A stretch of 64,000 bases of DNA, from contig CM018052.1 in the NCBI GenBank assembly GCA_008638375.1, positions 33,868,226 through 33,932,225 of the forward strand, read 5' to 3'. Within the stretch, counting starts at the first letter, position 1, and the number at the start of each line of letters is the position of its first letter. This stretch comes from Nyssa sinensis. Its lineage: Eukaryota > Streptophyta > Magnoliopsida > Cornales > Nyssaceae. The notes below the pieces were generated by a model. It made no database searches, had not been told where the DNA came from, and was given only the letters and a program-made list of their open reading frames with translations. The translations under genes and the position numbers were made by a program. This document shows, one piece after another, positions 19,532 through 33,100 of the stretch.

Positions 19532-19941
19532 TGTTAGACCCTTACTAAGTTAACATAGAGGCATGGGGCATGGGGGGCATGTCCTGCCTTGGTGGCATAA
19601 GCATGCGGAGGAATGCTATGTCTTGGAATTACATTATGGACTTGGAATGTTATTTAGGAGTGGAATGCCATTCGAGAGAGGGAAGAACGCAGATGTGTGT
19701 CTCACTGTATGTGCAGAGTGTCTTGTAAGCCTACGGAATTAGATTCATTTTGTTTTCATAATTGGGTTGATTAGTGAATAAAAGGGTTGGGAGTTTTCCC
19801 TGTATGACTGTGTGTCTACATTCCTATTCTGCTGTGCTAAACACTGTGTGTGTGTGTGTTGATGAATGATTTGAATGGCTGGTTGTCCGGTGACACCGCC
19901 ATCACAGGCAAAAATTTGAGTCAAAAATTGACCCTGTGACA
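19532..19941 (+). mobile_element. 5' LTR of a Ty3/gypsy element
   Basis: Begins TGTTAGACCC and ends CCTGTGACA, with the tRNA-iMet-type primer-binding site TGGTATCAGAGC at 19944-19955, two bases after the end. This gives a 410-bp LTR with TG...CA ends. A GAATAAAAGG box near 19776 may be its TATA element. No 3' partner is present in the window, so the left edge rests on the TG terminus only. Confidence 0.7.
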
Positions 19942-19967
19942 ATTGGTATCAGAGCACGGTTCTGACC

Positions 19968-21660
19968 ATGGCTGGTGGCTCAAACGCAGAACTGCGTGAA
20001 CAGGTGGCTAGGATGGAGGATTTCCTTGGTTCTCCCCAGTCAAATGATGTAGTGCCTCTCTCAATCCAATGCGATAGGCTGTTCCAGGGTGTGGAGAATG
20101 TCTAGAAAGCCCAAGACGAACTCAGAAAGGCGGAGGAGGATCACTATCTTGAAGGACAATTCAAGATTAGTGACCTCCTGGGCAATCTTGGGGCGTTGGC
20201 CGAATCTCTAAAAGGGAGATTGGACACACTAGATGCAAACATAACGTTGTTGAAGCGGGCATTGCATACTGGTACTGTTGGTATGCACGTGGGCGGGTAG
20301 AAGGCCAAAGTACCCGAGCCAAAGGCGTTCTCTGGCACTCGAAGTGCCAAAGAATTGGAAAATTTTCTGTGGGACCTGACCCCCTATTTTCAAGTTGTAC
20401 ACATTCCGGATGGTGAGCAGGTGAATCTCACATCCATATACTTGACCGGGGATGCAAAATTGTGGTGGTGCACTCGGTTAGAGGATGCTTCACGTCCTCA
20501 AATTATGACTTGGGACATGCTGGTGGCAGATATGAAAGAGCAGTTCCTCCCAAGTAACATGGCATGGCAGGCTCGTGATGCTTTGCGACGGCTCAAACAG
20601 TCTAGAACAATCAGGGAGTATGTCAAGCAATTCTCTTCCTTGATGCTTGACATCAAAAACATATCTGAGGAGGACAAAGTCTTCAATTTCGTTACTGGTC
20701 TTCAGAACTGGGCACAGACAAAACTGCGTCGACAAGGTGTTAAAGGCTTGTCTGCAGCCATAGCAGCAGCCGATGCCTTGGTGGACTACAAGTCGCAGAC
20801 TAACACTTGGGATGACAGCAAATGGGCTGAGGGTGCTGGAAAAGACAGATCCAAGGAGCGCAAAAAGGATAAAAAGAAAGTTGGAAAGACTGGTTTTTCA
20901 GAAGGGCAGACGGACAAAGCTTCAAGTTCCAAGGAGTCTCCCAAAGGCCAAACCCAAAGCAAATGCTATATTTGTGACGGACCACACCAGGCCAGAAATT
21001 GTCCTAAGCGAGAAAAACTGAATGCTCTTACTGCAGAAGAGGAAGGGAGTTCAGAAGAGGAAACCATGAGGGTTAACCCCATCCAACTTCTCAATGTGTT
21101 GTAAAAGGAAGAGTCAGTTCCAAAAAGGGGGTTGATGTTCGTGGAAATGCTGCTGAACAATCAAGTTGTCAGTGCTATGGTGGACACGGGGGCTACTAAC
21201 AACATTGTTTCGAACAGGGAAGTGTATAGGTTGGACCTTGCATTGCAGCTAGATTACAGTGTGATCAAGGCAAGTCGGGTTGCTGGGGTAGCGAGGGGTG
21301 TTCAGGTCAAAGTGGGAAACTGGAGTGGGGAATGCAGTTTCTTGGCAATACCTTTGGATGATTTCCAAGTCATCCTTGGGTTAGAATTTTTCCAGAAGGC
21401 AAAGGCAACTGTGATGCCTCACCTTGGTGGAATGTTGATTATGAACGAGGGAAGTCCATGTTTTGTTCCTTTCACAAAAGCAAAGAAAGGAATAGTTTCA
21501 AATATGTTTGTAATTCGGGTCCTTGAAAATTCAGAAGGTTTTGATGGTGGAAAAAAGTCTTACATGAATGCTTTGGTAGGCAACAGTGCAGCAGTGCCAA
21601 AAACTGCAGTGAACATGTCAGGTGGCATGCAGGGCGGGGCTGGATTCAAAAACTTAATTA
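19968..21660 (+). pseudogene. Ty3/gypsy gag-protease remnant with three in-frame stops
   Basis: A single frame opens at ATG 19968, just after the primer-binding site, and runs through gag into protease. It is broken by TAG at 20103, TAG at 20298 and TAA at 21102, with no frameshift. Gag shows the capsid-type block LTSIYLTGDAKLWW and a zinc knuckle, CYICDGPHQARNC. The protease keeps VDTGATNN (catalytic Asp) and ILGLEFF. Similarity ends near 21650-21660, before a C run. Reverse transcriptase, RNase H, integrase and the 3' LTR are absent. The gag-pro style matches plant chromovirus-type gypsy elements. Cannot transpose by itself. Confidence 0.88.
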
Positions 21661-22786
21661 GATTTGTTACCCGAATCCCCCCCCCCCCCAACAGAGATAA
21701 TTATGAGATCTGTTACTCAAATCCAACAATTAACCTTAGATTAGTCAGCTCCTTTATTGCATGTTATCTATTGAGAATGCATTCATTCGGAAATAGGTGC
21801 GTTTTCAAGATCAAGTTTATATTGTTTTTTTCATCAAAAACATTCTTCATTTTTGAGAAAAAATAAATGTGGAGCTAATGTTAATCACTATTGAGGAAAA
21901 TATAAACTGTGGTAGATCTAGATTATTAATAAAGTGGGGTAAAAAATTAAATTTAAAATTTCAAAGGGTTTCCCATAAAAAAATAAAAAATTTGAAGTAG
22001 CAATTTTTATATATTTTTTTTAAAATTTTGTAAAGAAATAGAAATAAAATATCAAATATTTAAAATTTTGAAGAGTCATGGCCACTCCTAAGTCCTAACC
22101 CACCTTTATATCCGGACGTTTTGATTAAGTTGTTAGAAAAGATTTTTTTAAAACATATTTTTCACAATTTATTCGAACAAGTATTAAAATCATGATATTT
22201 ATCAATTATATAAATCAATAATAACAATGTTATGCATTTTAAATTTGAATTTCAAATAACAAGTCACTAAAATAATACTATATAATTATACTATTTTTTA
22301 AATCAATATTATATAATTAATTATTATCATATTAATTACAAAATTTAAAATATTAATAATAATACAATATTACATTAATATCATGTTATTTGAAATAAAA
22401 AATCTAAAATATAAATTTAAAAAACATAACATTGTTGTTTAATTTAAGAACTAATGTTTAAGTTTGATTATCATGCATGTATACATTTGAAAAATAAAAC
22501 ATTTTATATAAGACTCTTGAAAAGAAAATACTTTTTAAGCCATCATAAAATATATATATACATATATAAATGTAAAATATTATTACTTTGTAAAAAAATA
22601 TAATATAATTATATTTAAATCTTTTATCCTATACCTATCCAAAAATAAAATTAAGTTATTTAATATGTCACAAATTTTATTTCTTATCTGATTTTTTTAA
22701 TATTAGATGATTTTTTCGTATAATATTTTGAAAAGGGTGTATAGCTGGAAGAAGAACGGTAACACCTGATAAATGCCACGAGTACA
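21661..22786. other. AT-rich DNA upstream of RBP45
   Basis: No gene. A C run at about 21677-21688 marks the end of the gypsy remnant. 21930-22100 contains a decayed non-autonomous repeat with TTTAAAATTT and GGCCAC phrases. The rest is AT-rich, with an ATATATATA run near 22550. The RBP45 promoter is expected at the right end. Confidence 0.45.
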
Positions 22787-22793
22787 TATTTAA
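22787..22793 (+). promoter_or_regulatory. Possible TATA-like box of the RBP45 gene
   Basis: TATTTAA, about 125 bases before the ATG at 22916. It is a weak match, and the only TATA-like motif at a sensible distance ahead of the pyrimidine-rich leader. Confidence 0.3.
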
Positions 22794-22915
22794 GTGCTCG
22801 TTTGTCCTAAAATCTAACCACCCGTTTTTCTTCGTAATCTTGCTCATCATCCAGGTCTTTCTAGGGTTACAACTTCCACATACGGAATCCTCTCGAAAGT
22901 TAGGTTTCGACGACG

Positions 22916-23442
22916 ATGAATCCTGCAACGAGCGTGGTCCCACCAACAATGGCTCCTCCAACCATGGATTCTCAACAAAGTCACCAGTATCAACAATGGA
23001 TGATGATGAATCAGCAGCAGCAACAACAACAACAACAGCCACCTGTCCAGTCTCAGCCACAACCACCGATGTATTACCACCAGCAACCGCAGCCTCAGGC
23101 GCCGCAGCCACCGCAGCAGTATCAGTATCAGCAACCACAAGCGTTGCCCCAGCAACCGCAGTACGCAGCCGCTGCACAGCCCGCTAGCGCCGACGAGATC
23201 CGCACCCTCTGGATCGGGGATCTCCAGTACTGGATGGATGAGCAATATCTCAACAGCTGTTTCGCCCATACTGGCGAGGTAAAAAAAACTCTTGTTTGGG
23301 GAGGCGGCCTCATTTTACTTATATATATAATATTTTTTTTTCTTTTTTTTTTTTTCAAATCTCCGGTTATATTTTTATGTACTTTTTTCACGTCCTCTGT
23401 ATCCCCTTGTATATATGTATACCTATGCTATATTTGTTTATC

Positions 23443-23473
<31 letters not shown>

Positions 23474-24141
23474 CACTGTGCAGCACTGGAGTCAGGATTT
23501 TGTGTTAGTGGGCAATCTAGAACTCACCAACAAAATTAAATTTTAATTTCATAAAATCTATAAAATTAACTGGTACTAAATATATTTTGAATAATTAAAA
23601 GGAACAAAATTTCAAAAGTTTTTTTTTTTTGGTGGTAAATAACTAAAATTTGAAAGTTTAATCATACTATTGACAAAAAGTAAGGATAAGTTGGATCCAA
23701 CTATACTTCTTTTTTTTTTGCTATAATACAAAAAGTTGCAATCTTGCACATGTTATCCGTGAGATTCACCTCATTTGAGTACATTCTATACATTTTTATT
23801 TTTTACTATTGTTTATGAGAAAAATATTTGCACATGATTTTGACATTACTTTCATAAAAATATTAATCCTAATTCATAATTCTTATACAAAAGGCTTAAT
23901 TTAACTGTCTTGTTTCTCTTTATTCATTTTGATGGTTTTCCCCTCATTCTTTTATTTTAAAATTTTTAATGCCTCGCACAATAGCCATATGAATAACTTT
24001 GGAGTTTCACAGTTGAATGAGTTATGGACATAAATTACTTGTAATTGTTTAACTGAGATCTAAATATCTACTAAGCCCCTTTGAGGATACTTTTACTCTA
24101 TTTTTTTCAGTCAATTCCATGCATCCCTAAGACATTCCATG

Positions 24142-24177
<36 letters not shown>

Positions 24178-27100
24178 ACCTACCAAAAAAATTATTGAAA
24201 GGAAAGCAGGATTAAGAATCCTTCTATGATTTGTCCTTCATTTGAGATTTAGACCAAAATAAATTTAAAATGAAAAAGAACAAAATATATAATCATATGT
24301 TCATTAGTGTGTGTGTGTGTGTGTATTCTTCTTCCTCTGATTGCCAAGTCATAAGAATTTAAGCCTTTAAAAAAGGTTTTTTTTGAATAAACCTTGAATA
24401 GTACCTTGAAGAAAATAAAAATAAAAATATTAATTATCGCCCTAATCTTAAATATATCAAGTGAAGTTAAAGAAAAAAATGCCAAAATTAGTATTAAAAT
24501 CTTAAATCATGATATAATTTGTGAATGGAATGATAGCATAGCAAGAGTAAGTAATTGAAGTAGCATATAAAAAATAAAGCAACATCATCCACGAACTTAA
24601 GTTAATAAAGAATGTGTATCTAAGTTATTTAATAGGCCCCTTCACATGTGGTTAGGTTCTCTACCATGAATGGATCAACATGTACATCAATTTTTTTTTA
24701 TTGATAAAAGTAACTTGTATAAATGAAAGGGTCCGAGAAAGGCACCTCACAATTACAAAAAAAGGGATCGGCTACAATTAAGGTCTAAGGTCCCCCCAAT
24801 AATCAATGAGTCTATCTAAATACACAAGGTATTCTTTCATAATCCAAAATAAAAAGGTCTTCAAAAACATGTCCTTAAATCCTCCATGGGGGAGCTTCCT
24901 CCCCTTAAAAAGCTCTACTCTTTCTTTCTCTTCATAAGCTCCATATAAGACAAGTAGGTGCCATTTTCCAAGCTATACTCTATTCCTTCTGAAGCCTTTT
25001 GCACCTCCAACCCAAAAAAAGATCTTTGACTCTTGCCGACATCATCCAAGATAACCTGAAAATAGTCAAAAGTAAGTTCCAAGCATCCCTTGCACAAGTC
25101 CAATGTAAGAGAAGATGATCTACCGTTTCTTCTTCCTCCTTGCAAAGTGCACATCTATAGCTAACCCTCTTATAATTAATAGTTATGGGAGATTGAAAAT
25201 TTATTAATTATTAGAATTATTGATTATTAAGTTTCTTTTACTTTCATTAACCAATAAATGTTTCTTACATGTAACTAATTTTCGACAAAAAAGCAATGCA
25301 TCATATGCAATTTTTTAATGACGTTTTAATTTTTCTTGAAAAAATACATATATTACTTAACTTGTGACATAAAGGAACTCTCAATGTCTATTTCAAGTAA
25401 AGAAATTGTGTTTCCTGATGATATGATTTTTCTCATTTACAATATTTTGACTCCAATTTTGTAAAATTAATAAATATAATTAACAAGACATTTCTTAAAT
25501 GATATATATATATATAAGTTCATATATAACTATTTTATCTCTCTAATAATTAATATTATAAATTTTTTTTCTAGAAAAAGTATTAATTATTAAGTAATAG
25601 AATTATTAATTATCCATCATGGAACCAAGTTGGTTCCAAAAAAAATTATTAATTATTAGAGATTATTAACTTATTGAATATTAATTATAAGAGGGTAAAC
25701 TGTATTCGGGATTTGAAAACCTCTTCTCTTTAGATTATCAATGGTCAATATAGCCCTCAAAGTCACCTCCCAAGCAAAAAACGTAGCTTTTGTGGGCACT
25801 CTAGATTTCCAAATTATCTTCCAAGGGAATAAAGTGGATCTCCCATTCGCAAGCCTTGTATAACAAGAACGATTCTTGAAGTTTCCATCATTGCAACCCT
25901 TCCAAGGGATCTCATCCATCCGGCTGTCTACCAACTTCACCTTGCTCAATGTGGACATAAACTCTCCAACCTCCCCAAGTTCCCAATCAAAAAAGTTCCT
26001 CCTAAATTTTGGGCTCCATACTCTTTGATTTCGTACTCTCTCAATACAGTCCATCACACTACAATCCCTATCCACAACAATGTTAAACAATTGCGAAAAT
26101 TTTTCCTTGTGAACTCCTGCCTCATGCCATGGATCATCCCAAAACCTCACTCTATCCCCACTCCCAATATCAAATTTGACACTGTTGATGAAGCTTCCTT
26201 GACCTTTCTTGATTGCTTTCCAAACCCCACACCCATAAAGCCCGCAAGCAGCTCCCGAATACCACCTCCCTCTCTCACATCCCAATTTGGTGTGAATTAT
26301 AATCCTCCACACGGTCGAATCCTCTTTAGCAAATCTCTACAATCATTTGCCTAAAAGAGCTTCAAATTCTTAATACCCAAACCACCTTCAGCTATAGGAG
26401 CTTTAACTTTGTCTCATCTGACTAGATGAATCTTCTTTTCTTCCTCTCTTCCACCCTATAAGAAATTCCGTTGAATCTTCTCAAGCTTCCTCCTCACTAA
26501 AGGTTGACATTGGAAAGAGTGACATAAAATAAGTTGGAAGATTTTTCAGTGTGCTTCGAATGAGAGTGATCCTTCCTCCTTTGGACAAGTACTTAATCTT
26601 CCAACCCGACAGTTTCCTTTGAAAGCGTTTAATCACTGTATCCCATATTCCTACAAACTTCGAGGACGCACACAAAGGAAGACCTAAATATACCGTAGGC
26701 AAACTGCCCGCCTCACAACCCAAAGCCCACGCCATCTCCAATCAATCTCCAACATCCCCCACCAGAATGAGCCCCAATTTCTTCAAATTTACCCTTATCC
26801 CTGAGGCAACCTCAATGCATAGGGGAATACCTCTCAAATTCCGCAATTGCTCATCTTTCGCATCACAAAAAATCATAGTGTCATTCGCAAAAAGGAGGTG
26901 TGATATCTCCACTCTTCTTCTATCCTCCCCCACAATCACAAAACCCTCTATCATGCCTCCCTACCTCATTCTATCAAACATCTTGCTCAAAGCCTCTATA
27001 ACAATCACAAAGAGGAAAGGAGAAAGAGGGTCTCCTTGTGGCAATCCCCTAGAGGAGTTGAAAAAACCTCCCGGAGAACCGTTGACCAAGAGTGAAAAAG

Positions 27101-30100
27101 ATACCGAGGATATGTACATTTGAGTCCAGCTTCTCCATCTATCTCCAAAACTCATCTTGGCCAAAATGGAGAGTAAAAAATTCTAATTCACTTGATCATA
27201 GGCTTGCTCAATGTCCAATTTGCATACAACCTCCTTTTCCCTCCACTTCCTTCTAGAATCCACACATTCATTGCATATCAAGACTGCACCCATAATTTGG
27301 CGTCCTCCCACAAAGGCGTTTTGGCTTGGCGAGATGACACTACTCATAAACACCGTCATTCTCAAAGCAAGCACCTTGGCCAACAACTTATATAAGCTGC
27401 CTACCAGACTAATCGGCCTAAAGTATTTTATATTCCCTGCTTGTTCCTTTTTAGGGATCAGTGTTCTAAATGACGCATTGATACTCCTTTCAAAGGAACC
27501 TTGCTGATGGAACTGAGCGAAAAAGGCCATGATGTCACCTCTCAAAATTCTCCAGCATTGTCTTTAGAACGCCATTGAAAAGCCTTCCGAACCTAGAGCT
27601 TTATCTCCATCACAAGACTTCAGAGTCTCAAAAATTTCTTCCTCTCCAAAAGGTCTCTCCAAACTTCTTGCAGCCCTATTTGAGATAGAAGCGAACTCAA
27701 TCCCTTCTATGCTCGGCCTCCAATTCTTATTCTCTATGTACAAGTCTCGGTAGAAACCCACAATGCCATATTTCACTTCCTCCACCTCATGAAACTCCCT
27801 ATCCCCCACAATGACTTCACTGATATTATTCCATCGTTTATGATAATTAGCCATCCAGCGGAAAAACTTGGTCTTTCGGTCTCCTTCTTTAAGCCCCAAA
27901 GCTCTAGACTTATCCTCCAACTTCAAAATTCTTCCTATTTTCCCTTTTAATCCCTCGTGGACATATCTCTCCTCCCCAGTCAAGGAGCCCTCTTGTTCTT
28001 TATTGTCCAACTGCTGAATACCCAGCAGAAGCTTCTCCTTCCTTGCTTGGATGTTGCCAAAAACTTCCCCTATTCTTTGTCTTCAAATCCTCCTAGAGTA
28101 ACTTAAGTTTCTGGGCTATCACATAGCCAGGGCTTCCCCTGATATTATACACCCTCCACCACCTCTTGAACTCTGGATCTTGCAATGCACATATTTTCAA
28201 GGCGAAAGGGAGCCTTGCCCCATCTCAAGCTACATCAATTATAATTATTAGGATCATAATGAGATTTGAGTTTAAAACCTTTGTTTACTCTTAAACAACC
28301 AACTTTTCAGAAGCTTAAACTAATAGAAATGACATAATTATCAAATACTTTAATACTTGGTTTTTTCCGATGTGTATCAAATAATATGATTAATTAGAAA
28401 CTCTGTCAAAACAAATATATTGGGAGAAAGCTTGAAAAAATTTATTGAGTGGGGTATAATTTATTTATTTATATTTGAAAATTTGAAAAATATTAAACTG
28501 AACCTAATTTTTCCAAAAATTTCATTAGGGGCAGGTGCCCCCACTGTGCACCCACCCCTATGTGTGTGAATGCATGCATTGTGTCAGATTTGAAATTTTG
28601 GTTTTAATTCACGCTTCCTAGAAAGATGAAGAAAAAAGAAAAGCTATGCAATTGGCAGTGAAACAGAGATAGGTTGGGGATTTGAGTAGAAAACTGCTGT
28701 TTTGCGGTATTCTAAGAATGATGTTTGTTCTTGTATTATTTTACTGCCCGATATATGTTTTTATGAATGTATGTATGTGTATCCATTTATGTATATGCTG
28801 TGTGGCTATTGACTTAGTTATGCTGCTTTCTATTCTTGCATATATATATTTCTTCAAATTTTATATTTGTTTGGTTAGAAAAGGGTTGTTACACTAGTTG
28901 TACCTTTTAGTTACATAACGATGGGGATGTTTGACATGTGGGGACGCAGCATTTTAGAAGATTGGGATATTGTTGGAATGGAACAGTTCAGGTTTGTATG
29001 AGATTGAGGGTAGATGTTAAGGGTTTTGGGAAGAGGTTGAGGGAAAAGGGTTGTTACACTAGTTGTACCTTTTAGTTACATAACGATGGGGATGTTTGAC
29101 AAGTGGGGACACGGCATTTTAGAAGATTGGGATATTGTTGGAATGGAACAGTTCAGGTTTGTATGAGATTGAAGGTAGATGTTAAGGGTTTTGGGAAGAG
29201 GTTGAGGGCATGGGTGTGTAAAAAGGCATAGAGGGTAGCAGCAGATGGCCAGGCATTTATATCATTATACAAAGTAGACTTTTCAAGAAAAAGGGAGGTT
29301 CAAGTTTATAGAGGCCCATAGTTTATTTTCCTAAAAGGTAGAAAGTTAAAACAAACTATGATCAATAAGTTGGATTTAGTTATCATCCTTTAAAGTAGAT
29401 AGGAATTTTTTTTAACATACTACTGAGTCATTATTTAGTACTAATTGTTGACAAGAATGCCTCCATATTTATTTGCCTTTTACAACTTCTCCCCCCACAA
29501 ACTAATCTATCGCATAAAGAAAAAAATGTCTCTACAACGCTATGAAGTTGAGGGCAGGCCTTAGCACAACGGTAAGGTTGTTCCATTGTGATCTGGAGGT
29601 CACGAGTTTGAGTCGCAAAAACAACCTCTTAGCTCGTGGGGGTAAGGCTACATACATCCAACTCTTTCTAGACCCAGCAATAACTGGAGCCTCATGTACT
29701 GGGCTAACCCTTACAAGGCTATGAAGTTATATTATGACCGATGGTACTGTGGATTTTGTAAAACAGTTTACTCTCCTACCTTATTTCTTTGGCATACTAG
29801 ATCATTAATTATAGATGTAGGTTCTTTTGTAGAGTTTTTGGGAAACATCCGTATAAGAAAATTGTTTTGATGTAAATGCTTTATGTTCATGGGTTAAGCC
29901 CCCTTGTAGCTCTTTTGAATGAATTACTTTGTCAAGAAAAAAAATGTAACTCACTTATAAGTTATAACTGACTTAAAAAAAATCTGGGTCATTATTTGGG
30001 TACTAAAGTTGAAAATCACAGTTCTAGAATTTTATTGGTCCTGTATGGAAGTATCCCCACAAGAACTATCATACTAGTAGTGGGTCTCCTTGCTGTTTCA

Positions 30101-33100
30101 CATTAAAAAGGGTTTCTGAACAACTTAAGCAGGCTGTACGAGGCATGTTTGTGGTTCAAATTTGTTGTGCAGATTGAAAAATGGGGCTTTCCATGTATTG
30201 TTTGAATAAATGCATTGCCCTCTATTAGTGTTGTCAAAGGCGACTGGGCACTTGCCTAGGCGATAAGGCGAGGCGAGGCGAGGCGAGGTTAAGGCGTAAC
30301 GCCTCAACACACTTCAAGCGAGGCGATTTTAATAAGGCGTTGCCTAGGCGATCGATTGCCTTGACTAAAGCAAAAGGCATTGAGGCGAGAGCCTCATTAA
30401 TTGAAACTTATTTTACTTGAATGTGCTTGTGTTTCTTGTCTGGTTGTTTTAGGATTAAAGCTATTTTTTTTGGAATATTTAACCAACATAAAAGTAGTAA
30501 AAAGGGAAGAAAAAGTTTAGAATGGTCCTTTTGCTTAAAACTTAATTATGTTATGTTGTCTTTTATATTAATTTTTTTAGTATTAAAAGAGAATTATTAC
30601 ATAAAATATTGTTTAACTTAGAATAAATGAATTTTTAATGTATAATATATATTTTTAATTATTTTTATAAGTTAGCACCTTGCTTCATTTAGGCTAGCGC
30701 TTTTTTGTCGCCTCGCTTTTCAAGAAGCGTCTTTCACCTTTTACTACACTGCCCTCTATTTAATATGCATATTTCTTTGAGTGTGCATTGTGCAAGACAC
30801 TGTATATATGCACATGGATATGCACGGGTAGGAAAGCCTTGGGGTCCTCCATCCCCCAGGGATCGGGGGTTACTTCTGTTTTCTAACTAGAGAAAGCTTG
30901 TCTTGCAGTTGGTCTCCGCAAAAGTTATCCGTAATAAGCAAACTAGTCAATCGGAGGGTTATGGCTTTATTGAGTTTGCAAGTCGTGCTGCTGCAGAAAG
31001 AAATTTACAGACATATAATGGTACCATGATGCCAAGTGTTGAGCAGAATTTCAGAATGAACTGGGCATCTTTGGGTGTGGGTGAAAAGCGTTCGGGTGAT
31101 AATTCTGACTTCACAGTATTTGTTGGTGACTTGGCAGCTGATGTTACAGATTACATGCTACAAGAGACGTTCAGGGCCCATTATCCTTCAGTTAAGGGTG
31201 CAAAGGTTGTAACTGATAGGAACACTGGCCGGACGAAAGGTTATGGGTTCGTTAGGTTTGGTGATGAAACTGAACAATTACGTGCTATGACTGAGATGAA
31301 TGGAAGATTCTGTTCGACCAGGCCCATGCGTATTGGGCCAGCCGCTAGCAAGAAGAATGCGGATAGTGAGCTATACCCCAAAGGTTTGTTTCCTGGTGGC
31401 TACTTACTTGTACCAGCCTTTTGTGATAACTGTTAGTACATTTCAGATAATTTGCATTTAGATTACATCGTACTTGGTTGACAATTTTTAATCCTGGTGT
31501 TCTTTTATGATCATATTCTTTGATTCTTGAATTTTCCAATTTGAATGGTAATAGAGTGTTGTTTTTCAGCGTGCAGTCTGCTAAATTCTAAACAAGATTG
31601 TTACGTTTGATTTTTTTTTTCCCCTTTCCCCCTCCTTTATTCTTCAGTTTCTTGAGGATAAGCACCAGCTTACAAAGTCATTTCCTTCCAGTACTTTAAA
31701 AATTTTGGGCGTTCATCTATTCAAATATTAAAACTTGCAAAATCTTATAAAATTGTTATCTCAAAGCAGGGCGTCAAGAGGCTCTATCACTTAGGGGCCG
31801 GGAACTGAATACAGCTGAAATGGTTACCCCTTTAGTGCGTGGCCTTGCTTAGGTCAGTTTTACCTTTTTAAAATTGTTAAATCGCCCTTTATTTCAGTTC
31901 CGTGTGGCATTAATTATGCTGCAATTTTCAATTTTTTTCCCAGTTCCTATTACTGATTGAGTTATCGGTCAAGTACTCACGTTACATTTTGTTTACCATT
32001 CAAGTTGCTATTTTGTTTTAATTTTTCATTTGTCAGCCACAAGAATCACTGCTTAGTTTCCTGTGTACCACTTCCTTTGCGCCATTTACATTAATTAGTT
32101 AGATTTGTTTTCCCCCTTTCAGTGTTCTCACAAGCTTAAATCTAAATTATGTTTTCAGACTTAATTCCATGAGAAAGGTTCATTCTGGAGAACAGATGGC
32201 AATTTTAATCAAGTTACTTGACACTGCATATAGCAGGCATAGTTTCAGTTATACATGCAGCCATGTCATTCAACACTCCTAGATTAGGTTGTTTTGCTGG
32301 TGGTTCAGTTCCTTCAGTTTATACCTTTGCCTCTCTCTCATCATTCCTTTACTTTTTTCAACATATTATTTTGTGGTGATATTTCTTTGATGGTGAACCA
32401 GCGCTATTAAATTTACATGTGAGCATGTTGATTTCTCTTGTTCATGAAGGGATATGACATGTTTCAATTTTTCTGTAATTGCATCAAGTGCAAACATAGA
32501 ATAAAATTGTACGCTAAATGTTCTTAGAATTTATATGACGCTTTGAATCCATTCAAACGGGGTCCACTGGCATACTGAATTTCAACTTCCCTCACAAATT
32601 TTGTCTGTTTTTAAATTTTAAGTTCATTTATTTTTTGTTACATGTAATTTTCACTTATTTTCTGTTATGTGTAACTTTCATTTTATGTTTTTTTTTTTTC
32701 CTTTTAAACAAAAAATTCTTTTTTGGGTGGTTAAGTACTACACAGTACACACATCTCAGGTCCTAAACCCTGCGCCTCCCTCTTCAGAGATGACAGGAGA
32801 TACCAATCTAGTAAGAGGTGGTGGTACATGTATTTTTTACTATTGAAGTAATATGAATGCTAGAATCATTGTCAATTTTCCCATCAATTATCTCATTATC
32901 CCAGAGTCGTTGGATCTTGCAAACATGCTGTGGAAAAGCAGAAATACTTACAACCATGCGAGGGAAATGATATGGTATCTGGGTTGTTTTTCACTTTATA
33001 AGTGGTGTCGCATTACAGGCTCTGCCTGCCTGGTTTAGTAGGAATTCCGGTCTATCCTGATTTAGCTGCTAATATAGGCCCATTAGACAGGCCATGTGTC

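Noticed and set aside
22677..23269. Two long minus-strand frames rich in Ala/Val and in Leu/Arg
   Set aside because: They are the antisense of RBP45 exon 1, whose CAG-rich repeats leave the opposite strand open by composition.
26025..27507. Plus-strand frames over the LINE (26025-26354, 26767-27123, 27211-27507)
   Set aside because: They are antisense to clear reverse-transcriptase and zf-RVT sequence on the minus strand.
29555..29630. Possible tRNA gene
   Set aside because: Boxes A and B are present, but no acceptor stem or cloverleaf closes, and direct repeats flank a longer SINE body.
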